From: Thermomicrobiales bacterium | GTDB taxonomy: Bacteria; Chloroflexota; Chloroflexia; Thermomicrobiales; UBA6265 | Direction: 5' to 3' | NCBI GenBank assembly: GCA_030447415.1 | Contig: JAUJOZ010000003.1 | Coordinates: forward strand, 83,532-147,531 | DNA: 64,000 bases | Part shown: in pieces, positions 35,402-43,880 of the stretch | How the letters are laid out: each line of letters opens with the position of its first letter | How positions within the stretch are numbered: position 1 is the stretch's first letter | Made by a program: the position numbers and the translations under genes | The notes under the pieces: generated by a model | Database searches by the model: none | The model's input: the letters and a program-made list of their open reading frames with translations, nothing else | What the model was told of the DNA's origin: nothing

Positions 35402-35578
35402 ATGGCCGAGTCGGGGGGATCGCGGCGGCCATTGACCCGGCACGAACGCCGGGAGAAGTTGACGATGGCGCGGTGGCTCCGGCGCCACGACCCCGGCCCG
35501 ACGCGGAGTCCCGTTGGCCTCGGCGGTGGCGGTTGGGCGCCGGCGCCGCCGTCGGAGTGGCCCCGGTTGTCGCCTTGA
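35402..35578 (+). CDS. Small basic protein, unknown
   Basis: 58 residues from ATG 35402 with GAGGAGGGCGATC upstream, 19 bases after the coiled-coil gene and probably coupled to it. It is Arg-rich at first (RPLTRHERREKLTMARWLRR), then Gly/Pro-rich. Possibly nucleic-acid binding by composition only. Confidence 0.45.
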   Translation: MAESGGSRRPLTRHERREKLTMARWLRRHDPGPTRSPVGLGGGGWAPAPPSEWPRLSP

Positions 35579-35734
35579 GGGCGCAGCTCACCGCGACGCG
35601 GAGCGTGCTCGGCCCGCGCGATTAAGTAGGTCGATTAGGTCGTTCTACCAATAGGGTGCCGGGCCGCCGGGCTGTAGGGTAGTCCCTGTGGCAAGCGCCA
35701 CGTTCGCTCTCCGGTAGAGAAGAAGTAGGGCATC

Positions 35735-36766
35735 ATGCGATCGCACGCACACGCACACGGGGCTTCACACCCCATCATCCGGATCGGGCTCGGGACCGGC
35801 TTGGCCATCGTGGCCCTCTTGGCCCTGCTCGCGTTGGGGTTCAGCCATCCAGTCGGCGCGCAGACCGGCGGAGCGGTCGTCAGCGACACCGACGGGGATG
35901 GCCTGCTGGACGAGGACGAGGCGCGGGAAGGGACCGACCCCGCCAACCCCGACACCGACGGGGACGAGCTCACCGACGGCGAGGAGGTGCAGCGTCGGGT
36001 GACCCCCCGAGCCTGCTGCAACCCGCTCGACGCGGACAGCGACGACGATGGGCTCGCCGATGGGTACGAGGTCCACACCTCCGGCACCGGAGCGACCAAC
36101 CCGGACAGCGACGGCGACGGGGCGAACGACGGCGCCGAGGTGGCCGCCGGCACCGACCCCCTCGACCCGACGTCCACGCCGAATCCTGTCGCAGGGGATG
36201 CCATCGAGCTCACGGTCCAGGCGTTCCTCTGTCCGAGCGACGTCACCGGCGATGTCTACACCGAGTGCGCCGAGCCGGCGGACGGGGTCCCGGTCGCCCT
36301 TGCGCGCGACGGGGCGTTCCTCGCCGAGGACGAGATCGGCGCCGACGGTCGCGTCGTCTTCGGTGACCTCGCCGCCGGCAACTTCACCATCGAGCTCGGC
36401 GTGCCGGGCGACTTCGCCGACTTCCGGACCGCGTGCGGGGCGCCCGGCGCCAACGAGGGCCTCGCCATCGAGGGCGCCGGGACCAACCGGATCGGGATCG
36501 CCCTAGGCGAGGGCGCACGTCCCACCTGCACCTTCTTCGTCATCCGCGAGGACGCCGGGGGGGTCACGCCGACGCCTGTGACGCCGGGGACGACGCCGAG
36601 GACGCCGGGGACGACGAGCCCGGCGGGGCCGGTCACCGCCCTGCCGAACACCGGCGCCGGCGTGGCGGACGCCACCGCGCCGTCCGGGACCGCGCTGCTG
36701 GTGCTCCTGAGCCTCGGCGCCCTGCTGAGCGGCGGCGTGGCGGGGCGCCGGCTGCACCGCCGCTAG
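35735..36766 (+). CDS. Surface protein with calcium-binding Asp-rich repeats and LPNTG sortase signal
   Basis: 343 residues. A signal peptide (GTGLAIVALLALLALGFSHP) is followed by thrombospondin type-3-like calcium repeats: DTDGDGLLDEDEAREGTDP, DTDGDELTDGEE, DSDDDGLADGYE and DSDGDGANDGAE. Residues ~160-280 form a Cna-B/SdrD-like beta domain (GVPVALARDGAFL, GRVVFGDLAAGNFTIEL). A TP-rich linker leads to LPNTG, a hydrophobic helix and RRLHRR, a textbook sortase sorting signal, so it should be covalently wall-anchored. A strong hairpin follows the stop. Confidence 0.9.
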   Translation: MRSHAHAHGASHPIIRIGLGTGLAIVALLALLALGFSHPVGAQTGGAVVSDTDGDGLLDEDEAREGTDPANPDTDGDELTDGEEVQRRVTPRACCNPLDADSDDDGLADGYEVHTSGTGATNPDSDGDGANDGAEVAAGTDPLDPTSTPNPVAGDAIELTVQAFLCPSDVTGDVYTECAEPADGVPVALARDGAFLAEDEIGADGRVVFGDLAAGNFTIELGVPGDFADFRTACGAPGANEGLAIEGAGTNRIGIALGEGARPTCTFFVIREDAGGVTPTPVTPGTTPRTPGTTSPAGPVTALPNTGAGVADATAPSGTALLVLLSLGALLSGGVAGRRLHRR

Positions 36767-36778
36767 CCCGAACCGATC

Positions 36779-36812
36779 CCCACCGGGCGGGAGGCTCCTC
36801 CCGCCCGGTGGG
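36779..36812 (+). terminator. Terminator-like hairpin after the LPNTG protein gene
   Basis: CCCACCGGGCGGGAGG and its complement form a ~16-bp stem with a 2-base loop, 13 bases beyond the stop codon. There is no U-run. Confidence 0.65.
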
Positions 36813-37027
36813 TCGGTCCTCACCCGACGCCACCGCGGGGCGGGGAACCGGTCGTGGGCCTCGGACCGCCCGGCGGCCGCCAGGGGCTCGCCGCGGTCCG
36901 TCCGGCGCAGCCGCAGGAGGGTGACGGGCCCTTTCGGGCGTGCCGGCCGACGCAAGCTGTCGGGGATGCCAGCACCGGTCCCGACCCCACGCGCGAACGA
37001 ACGCGCGACGCGCCCGCGACCGCTCGT

Positions 37028-37474
37028 TCAGATCGCCTGCCCCTGCCAGCGGCGGCCGGCGTACACGGCCAGGGTGGCGAGCGTCACCAGCAACGCGACG
37101 AGCAGGCCGAAGGCTGCCCAGCCGACGACGCGGGATCGGTAGGGCTCGATGATGTCCCGCGGGGGCTCCGCCGCGAACGGCCCGAGGTGGGTCGCGCCCA
37201 CAAGCACGAGCCCCGCCCCGGCGAGGACGGCCCAGTACCCGGATCCTCCCTTGCCCCACGCCCGCAGGAGGACGCCGAGCGCGATGAGCGGGTAGACGAT
37301 GAAGCTGAAGGTGAACGGCGTCACCTGCGCGGTGAGCGGCCACCCGAGGTGATTCCCGCGGGCGAGGTGATCGAGGTGATGGCCGATGCTGAGGAGGGTG
37401 GCGCCGCCGGCCAGCGCAAGGAGTCGCCGGTCTCCGGCGGGAACGGGGGCGGGGATGGTGGAGCGAATGCGCAT
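37028..37474 (-). CDS. Small four-helix membrane protein, unknown
   Basis: 148 residues from ATG 37474, with four hydrophobic segments (RLLALAGGATLLSIGHHLDH, FTFSFIVYPLIALGVLLRAW, YWAVLAGAGLVLVGATHLGP, VVGWAAFGLLVALLVTLATL). Conserved-looking His residues (GHHLDHLARGNH) lie at the first helix. It resembles uncharacterised DUF-type membrane proteins of Actinobacteria and Chloroflexi. No ribosome-binding site is obvious. It is the last minus-strand gene on the element side before the LPNTG gene. Confidence 0.65.
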   Translation of the reverse strand: MRIRSTIPAPVPAGDRRLLALAGGATLLSIGHHLDHLARGNHLGWPLTAQVTPFTFSFIVYPLIALGVLLRAWGKGGSGYWAVLAGAGLVLVGATHLGPFAAEPPRDIIEPYRSRVVGWAAFGLLVALLVTLATLAVYAGRRWQGQAI

Positions 37475-37564
37475 GCCGGTCAGGATACCGCAACCGGGAG
37501 CAACGCCACCCATCCGCCACCGCCGAACCGCCAGCGACCCGACAGCGGACGCGCTGAGCGGCCT

Positions 37565-37590
37565 CAAAACGCTCCACGCGGAGCGTTTTG
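37565..37590. terminator. Bidirectional-type terminator hairpin
   Basis: CAAAACGCTCC-ACGC-GGAGCGTTTTG: an 11-bp stem with A/T runs at the base on both strands, typical of a bidirectional rho-independent terminator. It lies ~85 bases beyond the end of the minus-strand gene at 37674. Confidence 0.75.
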
Positions 37591-37673
37591 CCCCGGGTCG
37601 GGGTCGGGGTGGAAGCGCCACAGCGGCGCGCTAGCGCGGTGACCGGTGCCGCCTGGTCGGTGTCGGAGCGTTG

Positions 37674-38616
37674 CTACGGCGACACCCGAGCGTCGCCGGC
37701 CCCCTCGCCCGCAACGTAGGTTCGCATCCAATCCCAGCGGGCGTCGACCACGGCCCGCAGGGCATCCATCCACTCGTCCTCCTGCAGGAGCCCGTTGCTG
37801 AGCTCCATGAGGACCCACAGTGTTGCGGTGAAGCCATGGTCGAGCGCCCGCACGCACAGCTGACGGTCGTAGTTCGACCCGACGCGGATCTTGTCAGCGC
37901 AGGCACCCTTCGTCTGGCCAAGGGCAAGGCCGGACGGGTGGGCTGCCTTCGCCATCGCGGTGATTTCTCGATCCACCGCGGCGACCAACGTCTGATTAGG
38001 GGCCCGCTGGCGAAGCACCCTAATCATCGTCCCGTACGAAGGTTCGTGAACGGGGTCCTTTCCCTCGGGCGGATTGTACCAGCGCGCCGCCTGGGCCGAA
38101 TGCCGACGTACACCATTTGCACCCACGTCCCGGCCAGGTGCCGCACCATCGCGAACGCTTGCGTATACCGACCGACGAGCGCGGCGTCGAGGAGCATCTT
38201 TGAGGTCCCGACCGCCACCGATGGGAGCATGAGGCGAAGTGCCCACGCAGGGAGCTCGGCCTCTGGCCCCCGAACGTCCGCGTTCCGGAGATGGCGCGGG
38301 TGAATAGCGTCAGCAGACGGTAGTACGCCTCGATGAGGCCCGGATGGCGCTCCAACGCGGTTCGGCGGCCTCATCCTCGGATCGATCGAGCGCCTGGTAG
38401 CCCGCTACGACATCGTCCGGCCCGTCGAGCATCGGTCGCATGGCCGCGGCCTCCTCGTACTCGAGTCGCCGCCCAGCAGCGGACGGGGCGGCGCGGGCAC
38501 GACGATACCCCATGTCGCCGAGCGGCACCGGCGAGCAGGACGGCGCTCCGCTCGGCCGGGGCCGCCTTCACGTGCTCCTGCCACCGGAACGCGACCGACC
38601 CGTCAGCGAGGCTCAC
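37674..38616 (-). pseudogene. Hypothetical helical protein, several frameshifts
   Basis: Pieces in three frames join into one protein of roughly 300 residues: AAAMRPMLDGPDDVVAGYQA, then GLIEAYYRLLTLFTRAISGT, LPAWALRLMLPSVAVGTSKM, LLDAALVGRYTQAFAMVRHL, and a long intact end from HEPSYGTMIRVLRQRAPNQT to the stop at 37674. The helix-rich pattern with AFAMVRHLAGTWVQMVYVGI resembles DUF5677-like proteins seen in mobile elements. The start is uncertain (GTG 38616 or ATG near 38452). At least three indels are needed. Confidence 0.5.
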
Positions 38617-38706
38617 CGCGACGCGTGGGCGGTTTGTGGGCGTCCTGCAAAGGATTGGTCGGGGCTTTGTTGAACCAGCAGAGGCGCCGGCACGCGGCCG
38701 GCACGC

Positions 38707-39036
38707 TCACCGCAGCGCGGCGACGATGGCGTCCCAGTCGTCGGCCGGCCGCCAGACCGCCACCTCAACGCCGCACGCGGCCAGGTCGGCGAGCCAGGCG
38801 CGCTGCTCGGGGTGAGACGTCCCCGCGCGCCCTCAGCTCGCAGGCCAGCAGCCGCGGCGGCCGCACGAGGACGAGGTCCGGGAAGCCGGGGTGGAGCGGC
38901 GCGCATCGTACGTGTGGTAGACGCGCCAGCCCAGGCGTTCGGCCGCCTCGATCACCGTCGCCTGCCAGTCCTGCTCCAGCGTCGGCAGCGCGCTCACGGC
39001 GGCCGCGCCGGCGGTGGATCCACCCCATCCCCCCAT
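38707..39036 (-). pseudogene. VRR-NUC-type nuclease, two frameshifts
   Basis: Corrected, the product is ~109 residues: LEQDWQATVIEAAERLGWRV, then YHTYDARRS, HPGFPDLVLVRPPRLLACEL and a VAVWRPADDWDAIVAAL end at 38707. 'HPGFPDLVLV...(E/C)L(K/R)xxxGrLTpeQ' is the VRR-NUC/PD-(D/E)XK core found in phage and integrative-element nucleases. Frames change near 38900 and near 38820. Start: ATG 39036. Confidence 0.7.
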
Positions 39037-39084
39037 TCGCCGCCCACGAGTGGGAGCGGCACCGGCCGCCCGGCCAGGGAACGG

Positions 39085-40835
39085 TTATGGTGAGTGGACG
39101 ACCTTGGCACCCTTTAACACGTCGTCCGTGGGATCGGTGTCCTCGCGGGGGTGGTTGACCGCGAACCGGGCGCCGTTGACCGAGTGAGCATCTTGCTCGT
39201 TACCATAACGTGGTCCGGTCCGCGCGCGAGCTCGCGGTTGCAGGCGGCGCAGTGGTACGTCGTCCGCTTGACGACGTCGGCAGATGGGTGGTCGGGGCAG
39301 CGCGGCCGGGTCCCGCCGTGGCCGTTCTTCGCTTTGCCCGTCGCAGGTGCGGCGACGGCGACCAGATCGAGGAGGGCCAGCGGGTCGAGCTTGGGGACGT
39401 AGACCGATTGCGACCGCGGCTCTCGTCGCTGGCCGGATCCCGGGTGCCCGGGGTGTGCCGGACGCGCCGCTCGAAGACATCGACCACCTCTCCGTCCTGG
39501 CGTCGGCGAGGCGGGGCAGCCGCTCCGTCATGTGCGTGGCGATGGTGTGCTCGCTGAGGCCGGTCTGCGGCGAGCCGGGCGTGGCTGATGGGGAACTCCC
39601 TCGCGCCCGGGGTAGGCCTGCCGCTGGTTCATCAGCTCGAAGGCGTAGGCGACCGCGGTGGCCTTCTCGCTCCCAAGCGGCTGCTCCGGAACGCGGCCAT
39701 CGTCTTGGTGTGCAAGAGGTTGAGCTCGGCCGCCTTCCGCTCCGCCGCCTCCGCCCGCCGCTGCTCGGCCGCGAGGCGCGCCTCAAGCGCGGCCAGCGCC
39801 TCCTCGCACCCAACCGGACCGATCGGCTCCGAGCATGGGCAGCACGCCGGCCGTGAGGGCGTCATCGAGGCCGTTGTGCGGATCCGACCAGGCGGCCCGC
39901 CAGACGCGCAGGCCGGCCGCCTGCAGCTCCTCGTCGAGCCGCGCCGCGCCGTCGCGACGGCCGGCTTGGTGGCCGCGTCCCGGTCATAGGCGATCACGGC
40001 CTCCGTCGCCCCGAGCGCGCGCAGCAAGGGCAGGACGCCGGTGATGGCGTTCACCCCCGGCACCCCGATCACCGGGATCCCGAGCCGCTCGGCGACGATG
40101 TTGCACTTGATCTCGCCCTCGGTGATCAGGACGCGCGCCGGTTGGCCCGTCGTCGGCGGGCCGGGCCAGGTGAGCAGGCGAGGACCGCTGCCGATCTCGC
40201 CGCGGCGGCCGTCCGAGGAGAGCCAGCGGTATTTCCTTGGCCTGCTCGGCTGGGTCGTCAACGCGGACCCGCAGCCCGGCGACGCGGCCGGCGATGTCCC
40301 GCACCGGCACGAGCAGCCCGGCCAGCCGGCGATCGCCGGCTGGCCGTCGGGGCCGCGGTACAGCCCGGGGATGGCGCCGAGCGCGTCCGCGCCGACGTCG
40401 GCGAGCACCGCGGCGGCAATCGCTGCCCGCCGATCGTCGCCGTCAGACGCCGGCGCGGCAGCGAGGCGTAGCCGTGCCGCGCGATCTCCTCGTCACTCAG
40501 CCGGCGCTCGTGCAGCTGCGCGCGTGGGCCGGCGAGAGCGGACACGCGGCAAGAAGCGCCCGAAAGGCGCGATCGAGGAGGACAGGGTCGGCTGTGGGGG
40601 TCGGGCGCGGCACGGGGGCTGGCAATGCTGGGAACACGCGGTCGCGCCAATCGCCGGCGCGACCATCCGGCCAGTGCAGCCATCCGCCGCCGCGGCAGAC
40701 GATCGGGCTCGCCTCCCGCATGCACTGGACACCACCGTCGTCAAAGACGCGGCACCAGTCGGGCTTGCCGCACACAGGGCAGGGATCCTGCCGGGAGACG
40801 CGGCGAAAGCGGACGGTCCCGGACGTCGCCGTCAT
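39085..40835 (-). pseudogene. Replication primase-like protein (zinc finger + Toprim), multiple frameshifts
   Basis: From ATG 40835 a CHC2-type zinc ribbon is intact (DPCPVCGKPDWCRVFDDGGV, then QCMRE). After frame changes the middle reads YRGPDGQPAIAGWPG, KYRWLSSDGRRGE, and then a Toprim-like core: ARVLITEGEIKCNIVAERLG and ALGATEAVIAYDRDAATKPA. The 3' third is scattered over frames (KAAELNLLHTKTMAAFRSSR; HTIATHMTERLPRL). The order zinc finger then DUF3854-like Toprim is that of plasmid, phage and ICE primases that start replication. At least five indels are needed, so this copy is dead or badly sequenced. Its start overlaps the previous stop (ATGA). Confidence 0.7.
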
Positions 40836-41125
40836 GGGCTAAGACCGTCCCCGTTGCGCGCGCGCGTCTCCGCCAGGACATCGTCCTGGAGCTCCCGGGC
40901 CCGCACCTTGAGCGCTCGGTGCAGGGCCGGACAGCGCCAGGTGTCGGCCGGGTTGGCGACGAGACCATCGGTGGCGAACCCGAACCGGACGCCCAGCACG
41001 TCGCCGAAGCGGCGCAGCTCCCGGGCGGGGAGGTCGCGCAACGCCTCCGCAAAGGTCCGGTCGACGATCGCCGCGCGCGCCGCCGCACGGGTTGGGGCTG
41101 GGGACGGGCGGTCCTCCGGCGGCAA
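40832..41125 (-). CDS. Small element protein coupled to the primase gene
   Basis: 97 residues, mostly helical (FAEALRDLPARELRRFGDVL, HRALKVRARELQDDVLAETR). Its TGA overlaps the primase ATG (ATGA, 40832-40835), showing translational coupling and conserved operon structure. No family is recognised. The start at ATG 41125 is the longest supported. Confidence 0.5.
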   Translation of the reverse strand: MPPEDRPSPAPTRAAARAAIVDRTFAEALRDLPARELRRFGDVLGVRFGFATDGLVANPADTWRCPALHRALKVRARELQDDVLAETRARNGDGLSP

Positions 41126-41286
41126 CGCTGCGCCTCGGCGTCCCCCGGTCGGACACCGGCCGCCGGCGTCCGCCTGGCTGGGCGCTGCGTGGGATTGCGG
41201 GTGGGTTGTACGATGGGGTTGGCACGAGGGAGGGCCTCCTCGTGCGCCGCCCCCGGGGGAGCAGCCACCGCCCGGGGGCGGCGCCG

Positions 41287-41620
41287 TTAAGCGACGGCCT
41301 CCTGGGCGGCGGGTGTGGTCGCGGAAGGGGCGGTGGCGGGTTGCCGCCGGCGGGCCTGGGCGCTGAGGCGCGCGAGCCGCGCAAAGTGCGCCTTGCGGGC
41401 ACTTGCCGCCCGCCGCTTGCGCTCGGCCTCGGGGAGCGTCCCCTCGGGATCCACCTCACGCTCGAACTTTGCGAGGAACGCCCGGCGACCGGGGGGCGGT
41501 GAGCTCCCGGGAATCGTAGAGGCTGTGGAGCTGGTGGGCGCCGATCCGGCCACGACGGGCCATCTCGGCGGGGTCGATCTCGTAGCTGACGGTGATCGTG
41601 GACTTGGCGGGGGCAGACAC
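41287..41620 (-). pseudogene. Basic helical element protein, one frameshift
   Basis: From GTG 41620 one frame gives STITVSYEIDPAEMARRGRI, then GAHQLHSLYDSREL; after an indel near 41500 it continues RRAFLAKFEREVDPEGTLPE, then AERKRRAASARKAHFARLAR. The second half is familiar from small proteins in actinobacterial phages and integrative elements. Function unknown. Confidence 0.5.
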
Positions 41621-41784
41621 AAGACGGGCGCACCTCACTCTCGACCGCCCGCTGAGCCCGAAGGCACCGCGAGCGACTTGGACCGCCCGCACTGTCCGTT
41701 AGGACTGCAAGCGGCGAGAGATCGGCGCGCCCATCGCCATGTATTCGACTGGCAGCTCGCCCCTTTCGGGCGAGGGTCCGGTCA

Positions 41785-42318
41785 TTATAGCAGGTGCGAC
41801 GGCGCTTCCGTGCCCGCGGTCTCGACGACGAAACCGGGCGGCGTCGGCACGTCGTTGAGGCTGCCGCAGACGGGGCACCAGATCAGGCACGGCGGCACCG
41901 GCGCCTGGCCGCTCGGCGAGATGGGGCCGCCCCACCTCGACAACGCGGGCGCCGTCCGGTCCGTCGATCGGCCGCCCGTCTCGAACGCTCGGCGACCCAC
42001 GCGGAGGCCGGATCTCGAACGTTTGCCGCCGAGCGAGATGCGGTATCCGGTGTCGTCGTAGCCGTAGTAGAGGGGCCGCGGCCTTCGGCCGGGCGCCGTC
42101 CCAGGTTCCCGGTGCGGCCGCTCGGGCGCCATCGCCCAAATGTCGCCCTCGAAGCCGAGCGCCGCCGCCTCCTCGGCGGCAGCTTCCGCGAGCGCCACCC
42201 CGCGGCGATGCAACTCCGCAAAGGCAGCGCGCCGCTCGCCGAGAAGCAGCCGCAGGCGGCCGAACGTCTCGCACCGTCGCGCCTGGACGTCCGGCGGCAG
42301 GTCAGTTCGAGCGGCCAT
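41785..42318 (-). CDS. Element protein with C-terminal zinc-ribbon-like CxxC, possibly frameshifted
   Basis: 177 residues from ATG 42318, which lies inside the 3' end of the upstream gene. A helical first half (CETFGRLRLLLGERRAAFAE) is followed by GYDDTGYRISLGGK and a LIWCPVCGSLNDVPTPPGFV end. The middle (about 42020-41900) may be out of frame, because another frame looks more protein-like there. Only one CxxC is seen. Unknown function. Confidence 0.45.
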   Translation of the reverse strand: MAARTDLPPDVQARRCETFGRLRLLLGERRAAFAELHRRGVALAEAAAEEAAALGFEGDIWAMAPERPHREPGTAPGRRPRPLYYGYDDTGYRISLGGKRSRSGLRVGRRAFETGGRSTDRTAPALSRWGGPISPSGQAPVPPCLIWCPVCGSLNDVPTPPGFVVETAGTEAPSHLL

Positions 42319-42565
42319 CTCCGCGAAGAAGGCGGTCGAGCTCGTCAAGCGCACCGTAATGCGCCTGACACTGCGCGTCGAACTGGTTCGGGTCTACGGC
42401 GCGATTAGCGCACACCAGTCGGCCGAGCGACGCGGCAGCCGGGCTTGCCGCAGAGGGCACGCAAGGGGTGGGCGGGGTCCGCGTCTTTGATCGGCTTCCA
42501 GCGCGCGACATAATGAGCGGTTGGCGGCGCGGCGCGGCGTCCAGCTTCCTCGTGCTGCGCGTCAT
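42302..42565 (-). CDS. Small element protein coupled to integrase, possible frameshift
   Basis: ATG 42565 overlaps the reconstructed integrase stop (ATGA). The product begins MTRSTRKLDAAPRRQPLIMS and ends VDPNQFDAQCQAHYGALDEL, then DRLLRGDGRSN; the middle looks shifted (another frame gives ALCGKPGCRVARPTG with a CxxxxC). Unknown; it may be an excisionase-type or zinc protein by position next to the integrase. Confidence 0.4.
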   Translation of the reverse strand: MTRSTRKLDAAPRRQPLIMSRAGSRSKTRTPPTPCVPSAASPAAASLGRLVCANRAVDPNQFDAQCQAHYGALDELDRLLRGDGRSN

Positions 42566-43476
42566 GCGCGGTCCCCCGGGCTCAGCCGCTTGTGGGCCTC
42601 CGCGCCCGCTCGTCGGCCGCGCGCTCGCGTAGCGCCCCACCATGCTCCGCGAGCGCCAGCCGGCCAGCCGCATCAGGTCGCCCTCGGCGCCGCCGGCGGC
42701 GAGCCACTGGTGGCCGAAGGTGTGGCGGAAGAGGTGCGGGTGGAACGGGCCCATCCCGGCTTGAATCGACCGCCGGCGCACCACCTGGTAGACGCCGTTG
42801 GGGGTCATCGGCCCGGCGTGCCCCAGCCAGAGCTCGGGGCGATCGGCGTCGCGGTGGCGGGCGCGGACCCGGAGGTAGCGATCGAGCGCCTGCGCCGTCT
42901 TGCGGCCGATCGGGCAGGCCCGCGGCCGCCGGCCCTTCCCGAGCACCGCGGCGACGCCGAGCTCGAAGTCGACGTCGGCGACCTTCAGGCCCGCCAGCTC
43001 CGCCCGCCGCATGCCCGTGTCGAGCAGGAGGCGGATGATCGCCGCGTCGCGCCGGTCCTCGTGCCCGTTGCCGCTGCAGGCCTTGAGCAGCTTGGCGACC
43101 TGGGCGTCGGAGAGAACGGGGCGGCGCCTCCGGCACGATCGGCGGCCGCATCTTCGCCATCGGCGAGACCCGGATCTCGCCCTCGTCGGCGAGCCACTTG
43201 AAGAACTGCTGCAGCGCTCGGAACTGGTTGCTGGCCGTCGCCGGCTTGTGGCGGCTGAGGAGGTCGGCGACAAAGCTCTCGACGTGCTCGCGGGTGATGG
43301 CGGGGTTCCGTCGGCATGCCCTGGCAGGCGAGGAACGCGCCGAGGAGACGCACCGCCTCCAGGTAGGTGTCGATCGTGCGCGGCGCCTTGTTCTCGGCGA
43401 GCAGGTGACGCCGGAACGACGCGGCGAGCAGCGGGTAGCCGGCCACCGGGGCCGGCGCCTGCGTCCTAACGGTCAT
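42562..43476 (-). pseudogene. Tyrosine recombinase/integrase, several frameshifts
   Basis: From ATG 43476 the SAM-like N-terminal domain is LLAASFRRHLLAENKAPRTI, then DTYLEAVRLLGAFL; after an indel near 43315 it runs ITREHVESFVADLLSRHKPA to ALQQFFKWLADEGEIRVSPM, shifts again near 43130, and the catalytic domain follows (LLLDTGMRRAELAGLKVADV, HPHLFRHTFGHQWLAAGGAE, GWRSRSMVGRY). The Arg, HxxR and Tyr of the family are all present. A last shift near 42600 restores a normal end at 42562. Next to tRNA-Gly, it is the likely integrase of the element. Confidence 0.85.
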
Positions 43477-43599
43477 GCCGGCCCCCACCATCCGCAACCC
43501 TCGGCCCGTTCAGTTATCGTGCCGCGCAGCGCCAGCAGCCCCATTAACGACCGAGGCCCCCGGTTTTGACCCGGAAGGCCGCGTACGTTCGCCGTTAGG

Positions 43600-43672
43600 A
43601 GCGGGGGACGGGACTCGAACCCGCGACAGCCTGCTTGGAAGGCAGGAACTCTACCAACTGAGTTACTCCCGC
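43600..43672 (-). tRNA. tRNA-Gly(TCC)
   Basis: A 73-base cloverleaf on the minus strand: acceptor GCGGGAG, D arm ACTC/GAGT, anticodon stem CCTGC/GCAGG around CTTCCAA (anticodon TCC), and T arm with GGTTCGAGTCC. The acceptor's sixth pair is A-C rather than Watson-Crick. The 3' end faces the integrase gene ~125 bases away, the usual geometry of a tRNA attachment site. Confidence 0.93.
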
Positions 43673-43714
43673 GAGGAGATCCGAGGGGGAGGGCGGCCAC
43701 CGTCCGCACCGGGG

Positions 43715-43787
43715 TCGGGGTGAGAGGACTCGAACCTCCGACCTCAGCGTCCCAAACGCCGCGCGCTACCGACTGCGCCACACCCCG
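43715..43787 (-). tRNA. tRNA-Pro(TGG)
   Basis: A 73-base minus-strand cloverleaf: acceptor CGGGGTG/CACCCCG, anticodon stem GGCGT/ACGC with loop TTTGGGA (anticodon TGG) and T arm GGAGGTTCGAGTCCTC. It lies 42 bases upstream of tRNA-Gly on the same strand, probably in one transcript. Confidence 0.93.
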
Positions 43788-43880
43788 ACGGCTCGCCCGC
43801 CACCTCCGAGTATAGCCAGCCGCCGGAAGAAGCGTCAACGAGCGAGGCCCTGAAGCGGTCGCCGCCAGGGACCGCGCGCA

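Noticed and set aside
43701..43800. Short frames across the tRNA genes
   Set aside because: These are frames opened by the tRNA sequences themselves; tRNA structure explains the DNA.
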